Notes under the pieces: generated by a model
Told to the model about the DNA's origin: nothing
Databases searched by the model: none
What the model saw: the letters and a program-made list of their open reading frames with translations, nothing else
Translations under genes and position numbers: made by a program
Assembly (NCBI RefSeq): GCF_021245985.1
Contig: NZ_JAJQXA010000001.1
Span: 310,001 to 374,000, forward strand
DNA: 64,000 bases
Origin: Flavobacterium soyae
Lineage (GTDB): Bacteria; Bacteroidota; Bacteroidia; Flavobacteriales; Flavobacteriaceae
Direction: 5' to 3'
Shown here: one piece after another, positions 26,598-32,965 of the stretch
How positions within the stretch are numbered: position 1 is the stretch's first letter
Layout of the letters: every line of letters begins with the position of its first letter

Positions 26598-26664
26598 TTA
26601 AATTATTTTTATAGAAAACCAAAAGTACAAAAAAGAGAATTAATATTTTTTTTGAAATTTTTCT

Positions 26665-26693
26665 TTGAATATTCGAAAGTATGCTTATCTTTG
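26665..26693 (+). promoter_or_regulatory. Flavobacterial promoter for tRNA-Leu
   Basis: TTG (26665-26667), 18-bp spacer, TATCTTTG (26686-26693), 13 bp before the tRNA. Confidence 0.75.
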
Positions 26694-26706
26694 CACCCAC
26701 AATTAC

Positions 26707-26788
26707 GCGGATATGGTGAAATTGGTAGACATGCCAGACTTAGGATCTGGTGCCGCAAGGCGTGTAGGTTCGAGTCCTATTATCCGCA
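26707..26788 (+). tRNA. tRNA-Leu (anticodon TAG)
   Basis: Acceptor GCGGATA pairs with TATCCGC, discriminator A. The anticodon stem CCAGA/TCTGG encloses CTTAGGA, giving anticodon TAG. A long variable arm (TGCCGCAAGGCGT) marks a class II leucine tRNA, and the T-arm has GGTTCGAGTCC. CCA is not encoded. Confidence 0.97.
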
Positions 26789-26790
26789 CT

Positions 26791-26827
26791 AAAAAAGCTT
26801 CTGAAGATTTTTCAGAAGCTTTTTTGT
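26791..26827 (+). terminator. Terminator after tRNA-Leu
   Basis: AAAAAAGCTTCTGAA pairs with TTCAGAAGCTTTTTT, directly after the tRNA. Confidence 0.85.
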
Positions 26828-26944
26828 TTTTGGTGCGTTTTACTTTTTGTTATTAAAATTGTTGATAAGCAATTTACTACAATATCATTTTATTGGTTTC
26901 TATTTTTATTTTTGAAACTCTCAAAATTAACTTACAACGTAAAA

Positions 26945-27703
26945 ATGATAGACGATTTAAAAAAGTCATTTGATCAAATTATATACGAAAGAACGACCAG
27001 CCCGTTTTATGGTTCTTTTATAATTTCATGGTGTTTATGGAACTGGAAAATTATATATCTGACCTTTTTTGTTTCCCAAGACAAAATTGATTCAAACAAA
27101 ATTGATTACATAGTCACTAATTTTTCAGCTTTTAAAAACATATTTATTTTCCCTCTACTTTCTTCAATCTTCATTATAACTCTGGTTCCTTTTATAACCA
27201 ATGGTGCATATTGGCTTTCATTAAAATTCAATAAATGGAGGGTCGACCAAAAAAATTTAGTCGATGGAAAACAATTGTTAAGCATAGAACAATCAATTGA
27301 ATTAAGAGAACAAATTTCTAAGCAAGAAGAAAGATTTGCCAAACTCGTAGAAGATAAAAACCTCGAAATAAAACAACTGAATTTACAAATACAAGAATAT
27401 CAAAAAAAAGAACCAACTGTAACCTTAGAAAAACTTCTTGAAACAGACAATAGTATCACCCCTTCAGATGAACTATCTCTTTTTGCTGATAGAGTAAAAA
27501 GTAATCCTGAAGAGCTTAAACAATATGAAAATATCATATTTTATATTCAAAAAGGATATTCCCCAGCAGAGTCTTCAGACGTTTCTACAAAATTTTTAGC
27601 ATTGTTAGAATCTTACGATATAGTTAGTCGACAACCAAACACTTTATATGTAGTAACTGAGACGGGGAAAAAATTCTATAGACTTGTACATAGCACAAAT
27701 TAA
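26945..27703 (+). CDS. Membrane protein with coiled coil and C-terminal winged-helix-like region, unknown
   Basis: From the ATG at 26945 this is 252 residues; a TTG at 26912 is less likely because a TATTTTTG -7 box lies at 26907-26914. Residues ~20-40 (SFIISWCLWNWKIIYLTFFV) and ~70-92 are membrane segments. A charged coiled coil covers ~110-165, and the last ~70 residues (FLALLESYDIVSRQPNTLYV, ETGKKFYRL) look like a winged-helix fold. I do not recognise the family. It lies just after a tRNA gene and is followed 41 bp later by another membrane protein gene, suggesting a two-gene unit. Confidence 0.7.
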   Translation: MIDDLKKSFDQIIYERTTSPFYGSFIISWCLWNWKIIYLTFFVSQDKIDSNKIDYIVTNFSAFKNIFIFPLLSSIFIITLVPFITNGAYWLSLKFNKWRVDQKNLVDGKQLLSIEQSIELREQISKQEERFAKLVEDKNLEIKQLNLQIQEYQKKEPTVTLEKLLETDNSITPSDELSLFADRVKSNPEELKQYENIIFYIQKGYSPAESSDVSTKFLALLESYDIVSRQPNTLYVVTETGKKFYRLVHSTN

Positions 27704-27744
27704 CTACCAAACATAATAACATAACGAATTTCAACATAGAATAA

Positions 27745-28308
27745 ATGAAAAAAATATACTCATGGATTATCGATAAATGGTTAGCAGGTTTTATAACAGC
27801 AAGTTTCTTTTTTATCTTGAAGCTATATATCGAATTACCAGAAGATTCAAAATCTAATTTTTTTAATTTTGGATGGTTAAAGGAAATTTTCAACATGCAA
27901 ATCCCTTTATATTTTGCAATTTTGATAGTGCTTTTTTTAATTATCATTACTCGTTTTGAAAAGTTAAGACTAAAACGTGGATTTACTTCAGAAAAATCAC
28001 ACGAAAGCAAAACTCCATATAATCATTACAAAAATTATAAAAGTGATATTTTTGGAGTAAAAAAATCAAAATGGAGCTGGGATTATAAATGGTTGGCTCA
28101 CAGACAATCATTTGAAATTACCGACTTAAAACCTAACTGTCCTGTTTGCGATACAACAATGGATTTAGATGATTATAGTTATCATTCAGCAGATTGCCAT
28201 AAATGCAGATTAGATGGAAAAAATTATACTTTCCGAATCAGCGAAAACATCAGTGATGTTTCTAAAGAAATTATTCGAAAAATAAAAAATAACGAAGTGT
28301 CAACATAA
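27745..28308 (+). CDS. Membrane protein with zinc-ribbon-like Cys cluster, unknown
   Basis: A 187-residue protein with two membrane segments (~13-30 and ~51-70) and a cytosolic tail. The tail holds CPVCDTTMD and CHKCR, 20 residues apart, a CxxC...CxxC pattern of a zinc ribbon (residues ~131-155). Function is not recognised. It follows the coiled-coil membrane protein by 41 bp without a terminator, so the two are probably co-transcribed. Confidence 0.7.
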   Translation: MKKIYSWIIDKWLAGFITASFFFILKLYIELPEDSKSNFFNFGWLKEIFNMQIPLYFAILIVLFLIIITRFEKLRLKRGFTSEKSHESKTPYNHYKNYKSDIFGVKKSKWSWDYKWLAHRQSFEITDLKPNCPVCDTTMDLDDYSYHSADCHKCRLDGKNYTFRISENISDVSKEIIRKIKNNEVST

Positions 28309-28492
28309 ACACAAAATACTAATAATAAAACAATTAACACCAAAACCAATCCAACAAAAAGATTTCTTCCGTATCTTTGCCAATCAAAAAAAATCTGCCA
28401 AAAAACTCTTCTCTTTGCCTATTACAGAACAAATTCCCCAAATTTTGTTTCGGTTATAAAATTCATTTTTCAACAACCTAACAATAAACAAA

Positions 28493-29338
28493 ATGGAACC
28501 ACAACTACAAGAAATTCGAGAACAGCAGAAAGCATCTTGGAACAAATTTTCTCCAGGCTGGAAAAAATGGGATCATGAAATTCTGGATTTTATGAGGCCT
28601 TTTGCCGATGAAATCATTCGTTCAATAAACCCAAAAGAATCAGACGTAATTTTAGATGTCGCGGCTGGAACTGGCGAACCGGGTTTGAGCATTGCCACGA
28701 TGCTTTCTGACGGAAAAGTCGTTATTACAGATCTCGCTGACGATATGCTTACAATTGCCCGCGAAAATGCTTTTAGAAAAGGAATTACAAATGTTGAATT
28801 TACTGCTTGCGATGTAAGCGAACTTCCTTTTTACGACAATACCTTCGATGCCATAAGCTGTCGAATGGGTTTTATGTTTTTTCCAGATATGCTTTTAGCG
28901 GCAAAAGAAATGTATCGGGTTCTGAAACCTGGCGGCAAAATCGCAGCTGCAGTTTGGAGCAGTCCTGAGAAAAATTTTTGGGTCACTGCTGTTGGCGGAA
29001 CAATTAACAGAAACATGCAGCTCACTCCTCCGCCTCCCGAAGCTCCGGGTATGTTTCGCTGTTCCAAAAGCGGTTTAATGACCGATATTTTTAAACAGGC
29101 CGGATTTAAAAATACTACCGAAACAGAACTAACTGGCAAATTAAATTGCGGTACTGCAGATGTTTATTGGAATCTGATCACAGAAATTGCCGCACCTTTT
29201 GTTGCTGCGCTCAGCAATGCTGATGATGCGATGAAAGAAAAAATCAAACAAGAAGTTTTTACTTTAGTAAATGAAAAATTCCCTGACGGAAATGTCATTA
29301 TCGACGGGAACGCACTTGTGATTGCAGCAGAGAAATGA
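28493..29338 (+). CDS. Class I SAM-dependent methyltransferase (UbiE-like)
   Basis: A 281-residue protein. Motif I is LDVAAGTGEPGLS (about residues 54-66), motif II ITDLADDMLTIAREN, then FTACDVSELPF and MYRVLKPGGKIAAAVWSSP. These belong to the Methyltransf_11/25 group related to UbiE. The substrate is unknown. A TATCTTTG box at 28372-28379 marks a promoter about 115 bp upstream, leaving an unusually long leader. Confidence 0.88.
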   Translation: MEPQLQEIREQQKASWNKFSPGWKKWDHEILDFMRPFADEIIRSINPKESDVILDVAAGTGEPGLSIATMLSDGKVVITDLADDMLTIARENAFRKGITNVEFTACDVSELPFYDNTFDAISCRMGFMFFPDMLLAAKEMYRVLKPGGKIAAAVWSSPEKNFWVTAVGGTINRNMQLTPPPPEAPGMFRCSKSGLMTDIFKQAGFKNTTETELTGKLNCGTADVYWNLITEIAAPFVAALSNADDAMKEKIKQEVFTLVNEKFPDGNVIIDGNALVIAAEK

Positions 29339-29375
29339 TTTATAACCTATAAACAATCCAAAATCCATCTAGTTT

Positions 29376-29473
29376 GTCATTCCGAGGAACGAGGAATCTC
29401 ACGCGCAGATCTACAAAGATTGGCGCTTTTCTTTGCGGAATTACTTGTGCTATTCCTCGTTCCTCGGAATGAC
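29376..29473. repeat. Dispersed 'GTCATTCCGAGGAACGAGG' element, copy 1
   Basis: A 98-bp unit with perfect 22-bp inverted ends (29376-29397 and 29452-29473). Related copies are at 38802-38900 and 38936-38991. Confidence 0.75.
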
Positions 29474-29771
29474 AAAAAAATGACGATTATGATTGCGAAG
29501 ATGGATTAAAATCCATCCCTACAATATAATTTGTTCCTACGGAACGCTATATAAAATTCCAAAGGAATGATTTATTTTGCAGCAACGTCCCGAAGCTTCG
29601 GGATTAATCCATTGAAGACAAAGTAACCACAAAGATTATCATCTTGACGAATGGAGATTTTAGCACCACGACGGGTTGTACACATGAAAAAATTATTGGG
29701 AAACATCTCAATTTTTGTCGATTTGCTGTTTTAGTTTCTCCTTTCGTCGAAATGAAAATAATATCTTTTAT
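29474..29771. other. Repeat-rich stretch without a gene
   Basis: Includes the palindrome CCCGAAGCTTCGGG (29589-29602), paired words ttcctacggaac and ttccaaaggaat (about 29532-29572), and a decayed relative of the TCATTCCGAG element ending tttctcctttcgtcgaaatg near 29735-29755. No ORF of coding character. Confidence 0.5.
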
Positions 29772-30005
29772 TTAATCAACATCCAAATAAGGATCAAGAA
29801 CTTCTGCCAATTTATTCAGCCAATAAAAATTATCATCAATATTGTTTAATTCAGATTCTAAGGTTTCGCAACCTCGCATTGAACATAACGAAAGAGCGTA
29901 ATTTACCTGTCGTATTGTTTTTGCTAAATCTTTTCGTCCGATGGAATGAATTAAAAAGTCTTTTATTCTTGTTTCAATTTCTTCTGAAAAATGATTTGTA
30001 CTCAT
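29772..30005 (-). CDS. Small 77-residue orphan protein, paralogue 1
   Basis: A 77-residue protein beginning MSTNHFSEE and ending in an acidic DPYLDVD tail, with the core DLAKTIRQVNYALSL and a YWLNKLAEVL helix. The same length and layout are found at 40641-40874 (conserved: MSTN start, LAK-IRQ-NY, CETxxxE, YWLN-LAE-L-PY). No domain is recognised; the predicted fold is all helical. Both copies sit alone among dispersed repeats. Confidence 0.7.
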   Translation of the reverse strand: MSTNHFSEEIETRIKDFLIHSIGRKDLAKTIRQVNYALSLCSMRGCETLESELNNIDDNFYWLNKLAEVLDPYLDVD

Positions 30006-30110
30006 AATTTTATAATTTAAAATATTGCAAAAATCATCAGGAACATTTATTTTATATAGGCAAATATACCTTCAACTCTAATTATTTTTTTCATATAGAA
30101 AATCAAATTT

Positions 30111-30170
30111 TCGGCTAAAGCCTTTCTCTTTCAAGTATAAAAAAACCTCCAGCTAAAGCAGGAGGCAATT
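30111..30170. repeat. Partial copy of the CCTCCAG element
   Basis: Holds cggctaaagcc and the right end cctccagctaaagcaggagg; the left end is missing. Confidence 0.55.
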
Positions 30171-30190
30171 CAAATTATACTCATTTATTT

Positions 30191-30216
30191 AAATGAACTT
30201 ATATTTCTTATATGGC
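30191..30216. repeat. Degenerate half of the ACCATATAAG element
   Basis: aaatgaacttatatttctta plus tatggc resembles one terminal repeat of the element at 47061-47262; the partner end is absent. Confidence 0.45.
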
Positions 30217-30224
30217 TTAAAATT

Positions 30225-30884
30225 TTAGCTGTTTAATAATTCCAAAATTTTATCGACATTAATTTCGCTGTAATCATTAATATAAAAATCACATACAGGA
30301 AGCTCTTCTTTTGTATGCGTACTCAAAACACCAACTACTTTCATTCCGGCATTTAATCCCGCTGTAATGCCCGAAAAAGAATCCTCGAAAACCACACAAT
30401 CAGACGGAGAAACACCTACACGCTCTGCCGATTTTAGATATACTTCTGGATTTGGTTTATGAAACTTAACATCTTCGCTGGACATCATCGAATCCATTTT
30501 ATGGGCAATTTGTAATGTATTTATAATCAAATCAAGATTCGCACGCGGCGCCGATGTTGCAACAGCGGTTTTAAAACCGCGAGATTTTAATTCGCTTAAA
30601 AAATCCAAATAATGCGGAATCGTATCGACTTTGTCTTTGTAAATTTCACGAAACATTCCTTCTTTTTCGTCTTCAAGTTTTAGAAGTTCTTCTCCCGCAA
30701 TGGGGCGCTTGAAGAAATGCGTCATAATATAACTATTATGTTTTCCGTACATATGTTCTTCAAATTCTTCGTTGGTATAAGGAATTTGATATTTATCGAA
30801 AAACGCCTCAAAAGCCTTCACATGATGCGGATTGGTTTGAGAAATCACGCCATCCATATCAAAAATTACACATTGCTGTTTCAT
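30225..30884 (-). CDS. HAD-family phosphatase, beta-phosphoglucomutase-like
   Basis: A 219-residue protein. The nucleophile and acid/base are Asp9 and Asp11 in IFDMDGV; TSAP (motif II), the lysine of HKPNPEVYL (motif III) and the acidic FEDSFSGI (motif IV) are present, with a helical cap between residues ~15 and 85. It fits subfamily I HAD enzymes acting on sugar or small phosphates. Substrate unknown. Confidence 0.88.
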   Translation of the reverse strand: MKQQCVIFDMDGVISQTNPHHVKAFEAFFDKYQIPYTNEEFEEHMYGKHNSYIMTHFFKRPIAGEELLKLEDEKEGMFREIYKDKVDTIPHYLDFLSELKSRGFKTAVATSAPRANLDLIINTLQIAHKMDSMMSSEDVKFHKPNPEVYLKSAERVGVSPSDCVVFEDSFSGITAGLNAGMKVVGVLSTHTKEELPVCDFYINDYSEINVDKILELLNS

Positions 30885-31216
30885 TCTATATTTTTGTTTT
30901 TTAACGGCTGCAAGATAGGGTAATAAAGCGTTATTCCACAGTGATCCGCAAAGGTTTTTCGCGAAGATTCGCAGAATTTTTTAATCTCGCAGAGTTCGCA
31001 CAAACGCAAAGTTTTTATTAAAACCATAACCAATGGTTTCAATCATTGGAGTGCAATGCATTGCCACAATATAAATCATTACAATACGTCTAAGGTTGAA
31101 ACCTTGGGCTATATTTGAACTACAATATCCCAAACAGAATCCCCAAAACTTAAATAACCTTTGTGGGCTTTGTGTAAATCTTAGTCTTAGCTCTTTTGCA
31201 GTTAAACCAAAAAAAC
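30885..31216. other. Repeat-rich gap before the first tRNA-Asp
   Basis: Contains two cacaaag/ctttgcg-type repeats (30943-31020, 31155-31205) and an inverted pair around 31024-31110 (accaatggtttcaatcattgg, then aaggttgaaaccttgggct). No gene seen. Confidence 0.45.
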
Positions 31217-31247
31217 AAAAAAGCCTTTCTTAACGGAAAGGCTTTTT
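31217..31247 (-). terminator. Terminator of the first tRNA-Asp
   Basis: AAAAAGCCTTTC pairs with GAAAGGCTTTTT across a short TTAACG loop; on the minus strand it ends in T residues. Confidence 0.8.
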
Positions 31248-31256
31248 CTAATATTG

Positions 31257-31330
31257 CGGTCTGGACGGGACTCGAACCCGCGACCCCATGCGTGACAGGC
31301 ATGTATTCTAACCAACTGAACTACCAAACC
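31257..31330 (-). tRNA. tRNA-Asp (anticodon GTC), copy 1
   Basis: On the minus strand acceptor GGTTTGG pairs with CCAGACC (one T-G pair), discriminator G. Anticodon stem CATGC/GCATG encloses CTGTCAC, giving GTC. T-arm GGGTTCGAGTCCC. Identical to the copy at 31879-31952. Confidence 0.97.
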
Positions 31331-31349
31331 TACTGCGTTATTGTGAATG

Positions 31350-31379
31350 CAAAAATACAACAGAACTTGGATTCTGCAA
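31350..31379 (-). promoter_or_regulatory. Promoter of tRNA-Asp copy 1
   Basis: Minus strand: TTG (31377-31379), 19-bp spacer, TATTTTTG (31350-31357), 19 bp before the tRNA. Confidence 0.75.
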
Positions 31380-31527
31380 GGGTTTTGATGAATTAAAATT
31401 GAGAAAATTTTAATTGGTTGATTTTAAATAAATTCCAATCTTATGAAATTCCAAATTCAAATTAAAAATGACAATCTTCATCAAAGCCTATCGCTTAAAC
31501 AAAGATTTTTCGTGCTTTTTATTCTTG

Positions 31528-31610
31528 TAAACATAGCTCGTGGTTCAACCACAGGAACGCAATCATGATCACAATTTGTATTTCCGTGGTTAAACCACGG
31601 GCTATGTTTA
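31528..31610. repeat. Inverted repeat 'TAAACATAGC..GTGGTT'
   Basis: Arms 31528-31552 and 31586-31610 are near-perfect inverses (~25 bp each), with inner gtggtt/aaccac palindromes. Confidence 0.65.
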
Positions 31611-31723
31611 AAATCTAATTCAATAAATCATTATAAGCAAAAAATCCGCAAAGCTTAAAAAAACTTTGCGGACTTTGCGTAAATTATAGTGCTCTTTGCG
31701 GTTAAACTCAATATGTCTTAAAT

Positions 31724-31795
31724 CAAAAAAGCCATCCACAAAAGTGGAAAGCTTTTCATTGGTCTAACTACTAAACCAGCTGCGAGTTACAAAGT
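31724..31795 (-). pseudogene. Possible decayed tRNA-Asp unit
   Basis: A hairpin like the tRNA-Asp terminators (AAAAGC...GCTTTT, 31726-31757) is followed by ggtctaactactaaaccagc, which resembles the 5' part of the tRNA-Asp gene with a gap in the D-arm, then by a caaag box like that of the tRNA promoters. The acceptor and anticodon parts are gone. Similarity judged by eye. Confidence 0.3.
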
Positions 31796-31840
31796 CGCAG
31801 CAAAACAACACAACTAATCTTAGATACCGTATTTGGGCAA

Positions 31841-31868
31841 AAAAGCCTTTCTTAACAGAAAGGCTTCT
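31841..31868 (-). terminator. Terminator of the second tRNA-Asp
   Basis: AAGCCTTTC pairs with GAAAGGCTT across TTAACA; nearly identical to the hairpin at 31217-31247. Confidence 0.75.
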
Positions 31869-31878
31869 CCCAATATTG

Positions 31879-31952
31879 CGGTCTGGACGGGACTCGAACC
31901 CGCGACCCCATGCGTGACAGGCATGTATTCTAACCAACTGAACTACCAAACC
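31879..31952 (-). tRNA. tRNA-Asp (anticodon GTC), copy 2
   Basis: Same sequence as copy 1, including the one-base discriminator and anticodon GTC; CCA not encoded. Flanks (terminator and promoter) are also homologous to copy 1. Confidence 0.97.
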
Positions 31953-31970
31953 TCTGCGTTATTGCGGTTG

Positions 31971-32000
31971 CAAAGATAGTACAGAATTTCGTTTCTGCAA
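31971..32000 (-). promoter_or_regulatory. Promoter of tRNA-Asp copy 2
   Basis: Minus strand: TTG (31998-32000), 19-bp spacer, TATCTTTG (31971-31978), 18 bp before the tRNA. Confidence 0.75.
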
Positions 32001-32038
32001 GTGTTTTGATAAAAAAAATGAAATAAATTTTTAAATTC

Positions 32039-32965
32039 TTAGCCAAAGTTTTGTTTTTCAACCAAATATGTAGTCAATATTTTTTCAAAATTATCGCCAA
32101 CATTTACCGGAACGTACTTAATTTGATTCTTTGCGCAGGTTAAAGCCAAGTTTTTAAAGTAAGCTTCTACCCTTTTTTCATATTCAACTTTAACATTATC
32201 GGCAAAAATCGAAACTTCTTCTCCCGATTCTAAGTCGATAAACTTTCTTGGTGCATTATCAAAATCAAATTTCAATTCGGTTTCATTATCAACCACATGA
32301 AACAAAACTACTTTATGTTTGTTGTGTTTTAAATGCTGTAGAGCGTTAAAAAGCTTTTCGTCATCTTCGGCCTGAAACATATCTGTAAACAAAATAATCA
32401 TCGATCGACGGTGCATTTTCTCTGCTATTTGATGCAGATATGTAATGGTATCGGTCGTTTTTTTGACTTTTGACTGCACTAATAATTCTTCCAGTTTATT
32501 CAAAAGCATTCTGTGGTGACGATCGCTTCCTTTTTCTGGAGCATAATATTCGTATTTATCAGAGAAAACACTTAAACCTACGGCATCGCGCTGTTTCTTT
32601 AAAATATTCATTAAAACCGCCGAAGCCAAAACTGCAAAGCCAATCTTCTTTTCATAAAATGGCTGATTTGATTTCAGTTCGGGGTAATGCATCGACGACG
32701 AATTATCGACAATAAGATGACACCGTAAATTGGTTTCTTCTTCAAAACGTTTCGTATACAAACGGTCTGTTTTGGCAAATAATTTCCAATCGATATGTTT
32801 AGTGCTTTCGCCTGCGTTGTAGACTTTATGTTCAGCAAATTCAGCCGAAAATCCATGAAACGGACTTTTGTGCATTCCGGATATAAAACCTTCTACAACT
32901 TGATTTGCCAGCATTTCGAGGTGCTGAAAACTTGAAACTTTCTCTATTTCCGATTCGATTTTCAT
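32039..32965 (-). CDS. DUF58 domain protein
   Basis: A 308-residue soluble protein. The DUF58 signature KHIDWKLFAKTDRLYTKRFE (about residues 57-76) precedes a von Willebrand A-like fold with the metal-site DNSSSM (MIDAS-type DxSxS, about residue 91) and LFTDMF. DUF58 proteins usually accompany MoxR-type AAA ATPases; none is next to it here. Its start overlaps the M1 peptidase stop by 4 bp, so it is translated from the peptidase message. Confidence 0.88.
   Translation of the reverse strand: MKIESEIEKVSSFQHLEMLANQVVEGFISGMHKSPFHGFSAEFAEHKVYNAGESTKHIDWKLFAKTDRLYTKRFEEETNLRCHLIVDNSSSMHYPELKSNQPFYEKKIGFAVLASAVLMNILKKQRDAVGLSVFSDKYEYYAPEKGSDRHHRMLLNKLEELLVQSKVKKTTDTITYLHQIAEKMHRRSMIILFTDMFQAEDDEKLFNALQHLKHNKHKVVLFHVVDNETELKFDFDNAPRKFIDLESGEEVSIFADNVKVEYEKRVEAYFKNLALTCAKNQIKYVPVNVGDNFEKILTTYLVEKQNFG

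Noticed and set aside
26565..26856. Two short plus-strand frames overlapping tRNA-Leu
   Set aside because: They are read-through of the tRNA gene and its terminator; no coding character.
26707..28308. Integrative element using tRNA-Leu as attachment site
   Set aside because: No integrase gene and no second copy of the tRNA 3' end was seen downstream in the window.
31196..31396. Frame over tRNA-Asp copy 1
   Set aside because: Antisense to the tRNA; a well-known false ORF caused by tRNA sequence.
31764..31949. Minus-strand frame over tRNA-Asp copy 2
   Set aside because: Consists of the tRNA sequence itself in one frame.
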